Below, one piece after another: positions 36,237 to 44,503 of a DNA stretch of 54,022 nt (positions within the stretch are counted from its first letter, which is position 1; the number at the start of each line of letters is the position of its first letter). Position numbers and translations under genes: made by a program. Origin of the DNA: Candidatus Poribacteria bacterium (GTDB taxonomy: Bacteria > Poribacteria > WGA-4E > WGA-3G); the NCBI GenBank assembly GCA_007571305.1, contig RKRR01000023.1, forward strand, positions 1 through 54,022. Direction: 5' to 3'. The notes beneath the pieces were generated by a model. That model searched no databases. It saw only the letters and a list, made by a program, of their open reading frames with translations, and was not told the DNA's origin.

Positions 36237-37100
36237 ATGCAAGAACACAACGAATTAAGGGATTCAGGTAGCGGTGAAATCAGGACGACATCCCTGCAAC
36301 CGATGGATTTCACGGATATTCTGAATGGCATGTTCAATCTGTATCGCAGCCATTTTGGGCTGTTTTTTTCCATTATGGTTGCTTATCTCGTTTTAGGGTA
36401 TGCTATCGATATGGTTTCTGTATTTCTGGTTACGACCGACCCAATCATGAGTGTTATTGTCTTAGGTCTTTCTGGAATTTTCAGTTTTATGCTGTTCACC
36501 TTAGTTGCGATGGGACTGGCTTACGCGAGTGCTCATATCTATTTAAGTAGAGAGATGACGGCAGGTGCTGCCTTGCAGCAAGCATGGCGACGTTTTTGGA
36601 CGTACTTCGGTGCCTCTCTGCTTTTGGGGTTGGTTGAATGGGGTTTATCTATTACAATTATCGGGCTTCCCTTCGCTCTCTATTTTGGGGTTCGGTGGGG
36701 ACTCTACACGTTCCCTGTGGTATTTGAGGAGACGGGCGCGCGGCATGCCTTGAAACGGAGCACGGAATTGGTTAAAGGAAGCTGGTGGCGAGTATTTGGA
36801 ATCCTACTGGTGATCACGCTTATTATGATTATGATAGCCTTTATACTCTCGGCATCTGCTGAGCTTCTCCTGAATTTGTTAGGGGTTACTGAATCCGCTG
36901 AATCCACGGGACCTACGGGTCTCTTGGAAACGATTCGGGATATATTCGCGCCAACCCCAAGGGATATCGGATGGTATGCCATTTGGAGTCTGGTAACTAT
37001 AAGTATTAATGCACTCGTGATGCCGATCGGTGTTGTGGGATATGCGCTCCTCTACTTTGATTTACGGATTCGGAAAGAGGCTTTTGATATTGAGATGTAG
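36237..37100 (+). CDS. Multi-pass membrane protein of unknown role
   Basis: A 287-residue protein with about six membrane helices. The pattern resembles GlpQ-like membrane-domain proteins: DFTDILNGMFNLYRSHFGLFF at the start, ARHALKRSTELVKGSWWRVFG in the middle and ALLYFDLRIRKEAFDIEM at the end, which is a common finish for these. Substrate and activity are unknown. The start MQEHNELRDS is preceded by a GAGGGTGAGG stretch. Confidence 0.7.
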   Translation: MQEHNELRDSGSGEIRTTSLQPMDFTDILNGMFNLYRSHFGLFFSIMVAYLVLGYAIDMVSVFLVTTDPIMSVIVLGLSGIFSFMLFTLVAMGLAYASAHIYLSREMTAGAALQQAWRRFWTYFGASLLLGLVEWGLSITIIGLPFALYFGVRWGLYTFPVVFEETGARHALKRSTELVKGSWWRVFGILLVITLIMIMIAFILSASAELLLNLLGVTESAESTGPTGLLETIRDIFAPTPRDIGWYAIWSLVTISINALVMPIGVVGYALLYFDLRIRKEAFDIEM

Positions 37101-37168
37101 GCACCAGAAATCGGGAGTCGGACACCCCTCCCACAAATCAATAGAAGCGAAACCCTATAGTTAAAATT

Positions 37169-37197
37169 TTGCCTAAATATGGAAGTTATACTAAAAT
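37169..37197 (+). promoter_or_regulatory. Candidate promoter of the LamG gene
   Basis: TTGCCT (37169-37174), 17 bases, TAAAAT (37192-37197). The -35 matches at 4 of 6 positions. Confidence 0.5.
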
Positions 37198-37282
37198 GGA
37201 AGCGTTACCGAAAGAATGCCGCACTATACAGAAACTGTCTAAATTTTCATAGTAGATTACACTGTAACAGGAGGTAGACTTC

Positions 37283-38113
37283 ATGAAGGTTTTAGCGATA
37301 TTTCTTTTGACACTGGGTTGCATTGTCGCGTTCGGCGCGATGAGCGAGGCTGTTCGGGAAGACGATTTAGCACTTTATCTTTCGTTCGACGAAGCGAAGG
37401 GTGATACAGCGAAGGATAAGTCTAAACACGGAAATGATGGGACAATCCATAAAGGAAAGCGCGTAAAGGGCAAAATCGGCCAGGCAGTAGAACTGACCGG
37501 CGAAGCAGGTGGTTGGATCGAAGTGCCAGATTCTGCTTCTTTGGATATCACGGACGAAATTACTTTGATGTGTTGGGTGTATCCGACAGAATTCACAAAT
37601 GAGTGGTTCCGCATTATTGTGAAGACCTGGGCAGGTGATACTGCCCCGTGGATGGTCTACGGCTTCTATGAGTTTGGTGGTAATAATGGAAAGACCGGTT
37701 TTATTATCTCTGTTAATAAGGGAACAGAAAAGCGGATCGGCGATGCTGCGACTTCGAACTTGCCCGCGAAGGAGTGGACGCATGTGACAGCTACCTACGA
37801 TGGGAGCCAGATGGTCCTTTACTATGATGGTGAAGTAGAAACGGAAGGGGATGCCAAAGGTAAAATTGATACAAACGATGTCCCGGTGTCGATCGGACGC
37901 AACAGTGAAGGCAATCGCGAGCATTACATTGGGCGCGTCGATGAGGTTGCAATTTGGAGCGTTGCACTGACCCAAGACGAAGTCAAAGAGGCAATGGATC
38001 GGGTTTATGCTGTCGAGCCAGATGGTAAGTTGCCCACGAGATGGGGTGCGATAAAAGGCGGATATCTGAAAGTGCCTAAATCGTTTGATCCGAGGGGGCC
38101 CAATTGGCAGTAA
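37283..38113 (+). CDS. Exported LamG/concanavalin-A-like protein
   Basis: The 276-residue protein has a signal peptide (KVLAIFLLTLGCIVAFG) and one LamG-like jelly-roll domain (about 28-245): LALYLSFDEAKGDTAKDKS, ITLMCWVYPTEF, WTHVTATYDGSQMVLYYDG, YIGRVDEVAIWSVALTQDEV. These domains usually bind sugars or proteins outside the cell. AGGAGGT precedes the ATG, and a terminator follows. Confidence 0.88.
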   Translation: MKVLAIFLLTLGCIVAFGAMSEAVREDDLALYLSFDEAKGDTAKDKSKHGNDGTIHKGKRVKGKIGQAVELTGEAGGWIEVPDSASLDITDEITLMCWVYPTEFTNEWFRIIVKTWAGDTAPWMVYGFYEFGGNNGKTGFIISVNKGTEKRIGDAATSNLPAKEWTHVTATYDGSQMVLYYDGEVETEGDAKGKIDTNDVPVSIGRNSEGNREHYIGRVDEVAIWSVALTQDEVKEAMDRVYAVEPDGKLPTRWGAIKGGYLKVPKSFDPRGPNWQ

Positions 38114-38142
38114 GCACCTTCTTCATAACTAAAGGAACCAAA

Positions 38143-38177
38143 GATGGGCATCGCGAGTATGATGCCCTCTTTTTTTA
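38143..38177 (+). terminator. Intrinsic terminator after the LamG gene
   Basis: GGGCATC (38146-38152) pairs with GATGCCC (38161-38167) around an eight-base loop and is followed by TCTTTTTTT. It also lies at the 3' end of the facing TPR gene. Confidence 0.85.
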
Positions 38178-38178
38178 A

Positions 38179-39780
38179 TTAGTGTCCGAGGCGTTGGAGC
38201 ATTTGGCGGGCATCTTGATTCTGCGGATCCAAACGTAGCACTTCTTGGAATTCGTGGATAGCAAGGGTTTCCTCTCCGAGTGTGTAGTAAGCGGTTCCTA
38301 AAGCTCCATGCGTTAGTGCATTATCCGGATTGAGTTGAAGCACTTTTTGAAAGCAAGAAACCGCTTCATCGTACTCCTGTTTCGACAGCAAAATTATACC
38401 GAGGCGGTGCAGGGCGTTTTCATCTGAAGGGTTCAGTTCAAGGATAATCCGATAGCCGATTGCGGCTCTATCATACATCTCCTTCTGCCAGTAAATCTGT
38501 GTGAGGTTTTGATGGAATTCAATATTTTCAGGAGCAATCTTAATTGCTTTTTGGCAATAGCGAATCGCCGCAGCAAGATCTCCAGAACGCCAATATATGA
38601 CTCCAAGCCCGCCGTAAGCGTCTGCGAAATTCGGTTCAAGTTGGAGCGCTGTTTGATAAGCGGCAATTGCTTTCTCGATTTTATCGCCTTGATAGTAAGC
38701 GAGCCCTAAATTATAGTGGCATTGGACTTTTAAATCAGCAATTTCCGTTGGATTTCGGATTGTGCTCCCGGGGTCGTGGATGAGGGTCAATGTATTTTCC
38801 AAAACAGCAGTGGCTTCACTGGGCTGCTTGTTAAGCAGGAGCGCGATTCCATAATTGAGCCAGAGGTGTGGATCCTTGTCAAACCCTGATACTGCTATTT
38901 CCAATTCACTGACCGCGCGTTTGAAATCCCCTTGTTGTAGGTATCGGTTTCCACGTTCAGCATATCGCTGTGCTGTTACACCAAGTTTCAGCACATCCCA
39001 CCACAGTGGATCGTGCATCTGTGTGTATTTCGTCCGTTTCCGTGATGCTTGCGCGTGTCGGGAGGCAGTTTCCGTTTCTCCGAGGAGCCTCGCAACTTGC
39101 GCCATTGCAACGTGTGCTTCGCTCTGCTCTGGATTCAGTTTCAAAGCCCGTTGCAAGTGGCTTTGCGCGGCTTCAAACCGCTGATTGGCAAGTGCAATCT
39201 CACCGAGCCATAAAGACGCATACGGGTTCTGAGTATCTAATTCGTTGACAGTTTCAAGGTGTACTTTTGCTTGCTCCAGGTGTCCGAGGCTTCGGAGTGC
39301 GGCGGCGCGGTAGATATGGGCAGCTGCGTATTGCGGGTCAAGTTTGATCGCTTCGGCAAGTGTTTGGGCAGCGGCTTGTGGATTGACTTTATAGGTAGTC
39401 AATCCGAGGTAGTATAACCAGCGGAATTCGTTAGGTGCAATCCTGACTGCACCTCGGTAACACGCCGCGGCTTCTGCCTCCCAGCCGTGAACAAAATAGA
39501 CATTGCCTAACTCTCCCCAAGCCGTTGCGTCTTTGGAAGTTTCAATCAATGCTTTCTGTGCAGTTTTAAGGGTAGTTAAAAGTCGCTGTTCTTCTACATG
39601 CTCTATGTCGCTCGGTTGTGGCACCCAATCTGGCGTGAGAGTATTTTGCTCTTTACCTGTCGATTTATCTGTTACACCTATCTGCTGATTGGAATCATCT
39701 ACAAGAGCAGATGCCCCTACTTCGCTATAGAGGAACAGGGTGCAGCACACCAAAAGCAGCGCAGAGTAGGCTCCTTTCAT
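38179..39780 (-). CDS. Exported TPR-repeat protein
   Basis: A 533-residue protein with a signal peptide (ALLLVCCTLFLYSEVGASA). About ten tetratricopeptide repeats run from residue 70 to the end, for example AWGELGNVYFVHGWEAEAAA, HYNLGLAYYQGDKIEKAIAA and AYGGLGVIYWRSGDLAAAIR. TPR arrays act as protein-binding scaffolds. It follows the AAC(3)-like gene by 11 bases and is probably in its operon. Confidence 0.88.
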   Translation of the reverse strand: MKGAYSALLLVCCTLFLYSEVGASALVDDSNQQIGVTDKSTGKEQNTLTPDWVPQPSDIEHVEEQRLLTTLKTAQKALIETSKDATAWGELGNVYFVHGWEAEAAACYRGAVRIAPNEFRWLYYLGLTTYKVNPQAAAQTLAEAIKLDPQYAAAHIYRAAALRSLGHLEQAKVHLETVNELDTQNPYASLWLGEIALANQRFEAAQSHLQRALKLNPEQSEAHVAMAQVARLLGETETASRHAQASRKRTKYTQMHDPLWWDVLKLGVTAQRYAERGNRYLQQGDFKRAVSELEIAVSGFDKDPHLWLNYGIALLLNKQPSEATAVLENTLTLIHDPGSTIRNPTEIADLKVQCHYNLGLAYYQGDKIEKAIAAYQTALQLEPNFADAYGGLGVIYWRSGDLAAAIRYCQKAIKIAPENIEFHQNLTQIYWQKEMYDRAAIGYRIILELNPSDENALHRLGIILLSKQEYDEAVSCFQKVLQLNPDNALTHGALGTAYYTLGEETLAIHEFQEVLRLDPQNQDARQMLQRLGH

Positions 39781-39791
39781 CTGCCTCTCCT

Positions 39792-40523
39792 TTATACGAC
39801 ATACGGTTCAGGATTGCGCTCGACCTCTACTAGAAGCGTATCCACATACGTCTTAATGTGGAACAATCGACACATGGAATCTCCCACCCTCCCTTGTTTC
39901 AACTGACCGAATTCTTCCCAAAACTCACCGAGTTCTGATCGTTTCAAACCGATATATTCCGCTTGTGGGTTGTCGGTAAGACGTTTGTTCCAATGGATAA
40001 CTTCAACGAGATGGATATAAGTTGAAGTCTCGTAATCGACACCAATCATAAGGAGTTTAGCATTCGCCTTGTAGGCGCGGAACATCGGTGAATGCGTGCC
40101 GTAAGTCTTTCCCCACGGATGATAATCCCATGGGGACCGGTAGCCTTCGCGTAGAAGGTGATCGGATACCAACGCCTTCGCACCTTTCCCGCGGGCAGCA
40201 ACGGCGTGAGAATAGTGGTCGGAACGGTGGGTGTCGGGCATCTGTCGAAAAAACTCTGTCAACCAGCCGACCGTGGACGGAGTTTTGTCTATATTCCATC
40301 TGGCGACACGTTCTTCCCGGCTCGGTAAAAGGCTGAAGGTCGGCATCAGAATTAGCCCTTCCGTTCCGACTGCCGCTTCTAATGCAGAGATGACTGTACC
40401 TGCTCCATCTTCAATGGGTCCTAGACTCTTAAAGGAAGAGTGGATAAAAAGTGTGTCCCCTTGGGCAATACCGAGATTGGTGAAATCTTGAATGAGTGTT
40501 TTGTATGTGTAAGGAGGCCGCAT
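39792..40523 (-). CDS. AAC(3)-family N-acetyltransferase-like protein
   Basis: The 243-residue protein belongs to the antibiotic_NAT fold family: TLFIHSSFKSLGPIEDGAGTVI, GLILMPTFSL, STVGWLTEFFRQMP with a following HRSDHYSHAVAARG, and YGTHSPMF. The family includes aminoglycoside 3-N-acetyltransferases, but many members use other substrates, so resistance should not be assumed. I chose the ATG at 40523; a TTG at 40565 opens the frame further. It is 53 bases after the ankyrin gene. Confidence 0.8.
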   Translation of the reverse strand: MRPPYTYKTLIQDFTNLGIAQGDTLFIHSSFKSLGPIEDGAGTVISALEAAVGTEGLILMPTFSLLPSREERVARWNIDKTPSTVGWLTEFFRQMPDTHRSDHYSHAVAARGKGAKALVSDHLLREGYRSPWDYHPWGKTYGTHSPMFRAYKANAKLLMIGVDYETSTYIHLVEVIHWNKRLTDNPQAEYIGLKRSELGEFWEEFGQLKQGRVGDSMCRLFHIKTYVDTLLVEVERNPEPYVV

Positions 40524-40576
40524 TATTTGGTAAGAAAGAAAGTTATCATATCGGTGAAATCGCAATTTTCGGTGAA

Positions 40577-41743
40577 CTAAACAGCATAATATGATTGCAA
40601 CAACTCGACAATTCTTCCCGCATCTGATCTTCGCATCCGCTGCGCGACTTGCAGGGGTGTAAAACCTTTCCGATTCTTAAAATTCGGATCTGCACCTTTG
40701 ACGAGTAGTGCTTCCAACGCCGCCCGCTGTTTTTCGCCGTTTTTTATTCTTGATCGGATCGCCTCAAACAGCGGCGTTTCGCCATTGTTATCCATGATGT
40801 CAAGGGTCGCACCGTTTTCGATGAGGAGATTGATGACTTTGAGAAAACCTGCCTTCGCCGCACAATGTAACCCCGTTTTCCCTTTATAATTCTGGATATC
40901 GATATCGGCACCCAGTTCTAACAGCCGCCGGATCTCGTCCGGATGTTCGCCGTTGTCGCCACGGCAAGCATAGACAAGTGGGGGCCACCCCATGTGGCCC
41001 TGTGCGTTTATGTCCTTAGGCGGAACACCGAAAGCCTTGAGTAGTCCGCTCATTTCGGAGCCATCGTCCAAGATGCGCGGTGCTTTGCTCGGATCCGCGT
41101 CGTTTTCAAGTAAGATCTTAGCAATCTCCACCCAATCATACGCGATGGCATAATCGAGAAAACGTTCGCTGTGAGGTTTGACTGTCGCCCCTCGCGAGAT
41201 AAGCAGTTCGACAATCGCGGGGTTACCGCCTACGATGGCGTAGCAGAGCGGCGTTGCCCATGCTGTTTGGCGATGTTCGAAACTATGAGGTTCCCCTGCG
41301 GGTAGCATTACCGCCTGAAGGTATCCACTGTTGACGATATCTGCGTCATTGTCGAGATGTGAACGAACGGTATCGTAATCACCGAGGTAGGCGGCGGTAT
41401 GAATGTCAACTGTCGCGCCGTGCTGGAGCAGGTAGTCCGCGACACGGTCGCGCCCCTTGTGTCGTGCGGCACAGTACGGAGTTATCTCAAGACGATGCTC
41501 TATATGGTAGCAACCTGGCAAGTTTATATCAGCACCGCGTTCAAGGAGGAATTGAATCATCTCCAGCTTACCTCGATATGCCGCTTCCCACAGCATCGTC
41601 CGACCGTGTGAGCCGACGGTGTGAATCCACTCCGAATTGTCATCGACCAATTGTCGGACGGTTTCGAGGTCACCGCGTCCTGCCGCGGCGACAACGATTT
41701 TGAGGAAATCGCTCTGATTTCCGGTGAGTTGAACGTTTGGCAT
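40577..41743 (-). CDS. Ankyrin-repeat protein
   Basis: A 388-residue protein with about nine ankyrin repeats and no signal peptide. Clear repeats include HGRTMLWEAAYRGKLEMIQF, KGKTGLHCAAKAGFLKVINL and NGETPLFEAI. Ankyrin repeats mediate protein binding. It ends close to the AAC(3)-like gene, and a short repeat lies upstream between it and the first PhyH-like gene. Confidence 0.9.
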   Translation of the reverse strand: MPNVQLTGNQSDFLKIVVAAAGRGDLETVRQLVDDNSEWIHTVGSHGRTMLWEAAYRGKLEMIQFLLERGADINLPGCYHIEHRLEITPYCAARHKGRDRVADYLLQHGATVDIHTAAYLGDYDTVRSHLDNDADIVNSGYLQAVMLPAGEPHSFEHRQTAWATPLCYAIVGGNPAIVELLISRGATVKPHSERFLDYAIAYDWVEIAKILLENDADPSKAPRILDDGSEMSGLLKAFGVPPKDINAQGHMGWPPLVYACRGDNGEHPDEIRRLLELGADIDIQNYKGKTGLHCAAKAGFLKVINLLIENGATLDIMDNNGETPLFEAIRSRIKNGEKQRAALEALLVKGADPNFKNRKGFTPLQVAQRMRRSDAGRIVELLQSYYAV

Positions 41744-41836
41744 TTACGTCGTCCTTGTTTTTTCCTGTGGGCCTTGAAAGTGAGGCAGAAAAAATTAAAA
41801 AATAACCAGTAATTACAAGCGATAAACGGTTTCCTC

Positions 41837-41896
41837 ACTACAAACGGACTTGCTTGTAGTCGTGCGATTTATCGCACGTTCAGAAATTACTTGATT
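41837..41896. repeat. 60-bp intergenic repeat, copy 1
   Basis: It contains ACTACAAAC...TTGTAGT, then an 8 bp hairpin CGTGCGAT / ATCGCACG at 41861-41878. A 28-base stretch around this hairpin is identical to that at 42864-42891. Confidence 0.85.
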
Positions 41897-41915
41897 AAAG
41901 TCCTATCACAAAACC

Positions 41916-42671
41916 TCAATTCTCGTCTACGACATAGGGCCGTCTGCCGACTGATGGTGGCAGGAGCATACGTTTCTGTTGTTCGGTCAGTTCGCCGTAT
42001 TTGCTGATATCGTGATATTCCCCCGACCATGCGGAGTGTCCGGGACTGTATTTATAGAGCAGGGAACGGCGTTGATGTTTTGCCCTCCAAGTCATTGTCC
42101 CGTGAACAAGGGCTTCAGTAAAGAACAACACATCACCCGCTTCGACAGCGGGCTGCACAACGTAGTGGGCGGGACGTTCGAAATGCCGCACATCTGATGG
42201 TAAGTCCCGCAAGAAATTGCTCTTGTGGCTGCCGGGGATACAGGCGAACCCACCTGCGCCTTCGGGGGCATCCGCCAGATTGTACGTCATCACAGACAAC
42301 CCGTTCCGCATGATACCATCGCGATATTTGTACCAGTGATCGGCTTCAGGACCACCGGGTCCCCCACCGTCTTCACCGCCGTGTAACCTACCCCCTTCTT
42401 GCCCTTCATCCATAAAGATGGCATAATCGTGGTCTAAACGGACGTGCGGTCCTAATAACTCGAGGAGATACGGGAGAATCTTCGGATGGTCAATCAGGCT
42501 CTTAAAGGGTTCACCCCAAAGACTCGACACTCTATCGCCGTGTCCTCTCAAACTACCGGAGGATTCCCTATCAATCATCTCATTCATCTCAGCGACTTCA
42601 TCGTCGGTCAAGACATTCTTTATGACAAGGTAGCCTTCAAGGTCTACCTGAAATTTTTCTTCACTGGTCAT
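41916..42671 (-). CDS. PhyH-like oxygenase, downstream member of a tandem pair (HxG motif)
   Basis: The 251-residue protein is a Fe/2-oxoglutarate oxygenase-like PhyH relative. Its usual HxD reads H97-G-G in RLHGGEDGGG; the distal His190 (ALVHGTM) and an Arg pair (HQRRSLL) for 2-oxoglutarate are present, and GGFACIPGSHK is kept. The start MTSEEKFQVDL was chosen because AAGGAG lies nine bases upstream and it aligns with the paralog. It is closely similar to the gene 270 bases upstream. Confidence 0.85.
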   Translation of the reverse strand: MTSEEKFQVDLEGYLVIKNVLTDDEVAEMNEMIDRESSGSLRGHGDRVSSLWGEPFKSLIDHPKILPYLLELLGPHVRLDHDYAIFMDEGQEGGRLHGGEDGGGPGGPEADHWYKYRDGIMRNGLSVMTYNLADAPEGAGGFACIPGSHKSNFLRDLPSDVRHFERPAHYVVQPAVEAGDVLFFTEALVHGTMTWRAKHQRRSLLYKYSPGHSAWSGEYHDISKYGELTEQQKRMLLPPSVGRRPYVVDEN

Positions 42672-42738
42672 TTGTAGCAACTCCTTCGTCAATAATCAGC
42701 GGGATCGCGAGCATGGGGAAACACCCAAGCAAAACACG

Positions 42739-42758
42739 CGCTCCTACAGAAGAATAGC
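42739..42758. repeat. Short dispersed repeat, copy 2
   Basis: Identical 20 bases to 26161-26180, here about 70 bases upstream of the first codon of the downstream PhyH-like gene. Confidence 0.7.
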
Positions 42759-42844
42759 CATCAGCAATCAGCACTATTTGTACTGACGGTAAATGTAGTT
42801 TGTAAAAAACAGTGTAGAATTGATGGACACTGGACGGGCTCCCT

Positions 42845-42904
42845 ACTACAAACAGGGGTGTTCGTAGTCGTGCGATTTATCGCACGTTCAGAGGCTATTT
42901 GATT
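42845..42904. repeat. 60-bp intergenic repeat, copy 2
   Basis: Same order of blocks as copy 1 and the same length: ACTACAAAC, a variable piece, GTAGT, then the hairpin CGTGCGAT / ATCGCACG at 42869-42886. It follows the upstream PhyH-like gene just as copy 1 follows the downstream one. Confidence 0.85.
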
Positions 42905-42941
42905 GCATTCTTAAGCTTCATATAACCGCACCAGATTTTCT

Positions 42942-43676
42942 TCAAGCCCCTTCAATAACACGTGGTCTTCTGCCGATGGAGGGTGGCAACAACATCCGTT
43001 TCTGTTGCTCCGTCAACCCGTCGTATTTGCTGAGGTCGTAATAATTTTGTGACCAGGCGGAGTGTCCGGGGCTGTATTTGTAGAGCAACGATCGGCGTTC
43101 GTGATAGGCTGTCCACGGCATTGTCCCGTGAATGAGTGCTTCCGTGAAAAATAGCACGTCCCCGGCTTCAAGCGGGGGTTGGACGACATAGTGTGCTGGA
43201 CGCTCAAAACGTCGGACATCCGCAGGGAGTTCCGTTGGGAAGTTGCACTTGTGGCTCGCTGGGATACAGGCAAACCCACCCGCGCCTGCTGGTGCGTCTG
43301 CAAGGTTGTATGTCATCACGGACAACCCGTTGCGCATGTGCCCATCTCGGTATTTATACCAATGGTCGCCGACGCTTCCACCGGCGCGTCCACCATCCTC
43401 ACCACCGTGTAATCCGCCGCGTCCCTGCCCTTTTTCCATGAAGAGGGCGTAATCGTGGTCGAGTCGGACATGCGGTCCGAGTAGTTCAATGAGATAGGGC
43501 AAGATTTTGGGATGATCTATGAGTCTCTTAAAGGGTTCACCCCAGAGACTCGGTGGGCCCTGGAGATCGCCTTTATCAATAATGTCGTTCATTTCGGTGA
43601 CTTCATCGTCGGTCAAAGCGTTCTTTATAACGAGGTAGCCTTCAAGGTCTACCTGAAATTTTTCTTCGCCTGTCAT
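42942..43676 (-). CDS. PhyH-like oxygenase, upstream member of a tandem pair (HxG motif)
   Basis: A 244-residue paralog of the gene at 41916-42671, with most of the sequence conserved, including EEKFQVDLEGYLVIKN, SLWGEPFK, and YKYRDGHMRNGLSVMTYNLAD. The metal motif again reads H90-G-G (GLHGGEDGG); the distal His183 is in ALIHGTM. It lacks a seven-residue stretch near residue 36 that the other has. The shared change suggests a common ancestral feature, not a sequencing error. Confidence 0.85.
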   Translation of the reverse strand: MTGEEKFQVDLEGYLVIKNALTDDEVTEMNDIIDKGDLQGPPSLWGEPFKRLIDHPKILPYLIELLGPHVRLDHDYALFMEKGQGRGGLHGGEDGGRAGGSVGDHWYKYRDGHMRNGLSVMTYNLADAPAGAGGFACIPASHKCNFPTELPADVRRFERPAHYVVQPPLEAGDVLFFTEALIHGTMPWTAYHERRSLLYKYSPGHSAWSQNYYDLSKYDGLTEQQKRMLLPPSIGRRPRVIEGA

Positions 43677-43794
43677 GATAGATAATCCTTTTGGCTGATT
43701 GAGGTCTCGCGACGGGCGATGAATCGCCCTACTACGAACAAGGTTTTTTGTTCTTCAACCTGCTTTCCTATCTTTTGGGACGGTTACTTCGAAA

Positions 43795-44301
43795 TCAAAT
43801 GCACCAAGCACATCCCCATTCATCTCGTCCACCCTGACTCCATCGTTCCAGCCTCGTGTATCCCGCCTCTGGGTCGTCCTTGATGATATCGCGCATGTCT
43901 GTCGCTACCTGCTCCCGCACACGCTCATCTGGGTCGTCTTTAAGTGTTTCCAGAAGCACCAAAATCGGTTGCGGGTCTTGGATAAAGGGATGAAGCCATT
44001 TCTGCCATGTGCCGCGTGTGCAAAGCGATGCCGCTACAAACAGACAAAGATTTGCGTTTTCGTCTTTGACCCACTCAACAAAAACCATCAAAATAAAAAG
44101 TGCTTCGGAGTAGTTTTGGGGCAGATAATTGCGTAGGACCCTTCCGACGGCTTTCGTCACGTTGTAAATCGTCTGCCCTTCCATCTCTGTTTGGACATCC
44201 GAAACGAAGGCAGATATATCGAAATCAGGATAGATGCGCTGAATCTTTTCTCCGGTAACCAATCCGTCTTGTGTGAGGTCGAAAAGTATGCGCTGTTCCA
44301 T
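43795..44301 (-). CDS. HEAT-like helical protein, possibly a shortened AlkD relative
   Basis: The 168-residue product is helical with paired-helix repeats. The last part (DDPDERVREQVATDMRDIIK then DDPEAGYTRLERW) resembles the HEAT repeats of AlkD-like DNA-glycosylase family proteins, where a similar segment is followed by DHPDLV-type text. It lacks the full AlkD length (about 230), so it may be short or decayed. A strong promoter lies just upstream, so it could be expressed. Confidence 0.55.
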   Translation of the reverse strand: MEQRILFDLTQDGLVTGEKIQRIYPDFDISAFVSDVQTEMEGQTIYNVTKAVGRVLRNYLPQNYSEALFILMVFVEWVKDENANLCLFVAASLCTRGTWQKWLHPFIQDPQPILVLLETLKDDPDERVREQVATDMRDIIKDDPEAGYTRLERWSQGGRDEWGCAWCI

Positions 44302-44340
44302 TATATTTGGCAGGCTCCTCTAATTTTCGCGCGTGTGAAA

Positions 44341-44370
44341 ATAATAGCATACTTTGCAAAGGGCTGTCAA
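44341..44370 (-). promoter_or_regulatory. Promoter of the HEAT-like gene
   Basis: Minus strand: TTGACA (44370-44365), 18 bases, TATTAT (44346-44341). The start region is followed by GAGGAG before the ATG. Confidence 0.8.
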
Positions 44371-44445
44371 CAGAGAATTAGGAATTTCCAGTCTCCCTTA
44401 AAAAGAGTTCCGTGTTTTGCAGGCAGATGATGATAAAGGATTTGT

Positions 44446-44474
44446 TTGACTTTGCGCGCGTGCCCTGCTATGCT
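44446..44474 (+). promoter_or_regulatory. Promoter of the Rpn-like nuclease gene
   Basis: TTGACT (44446-44451), 17 bases, TATGCT (44469-44474). The -10 region TATGCTATTAT is the same 11 bases as at the divergent HEAT promoter. Confidence 0.75.
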
Positions 44475-44503
44475 ATTATATAAATCGCCAGACGAGAGGG
44501 GTT

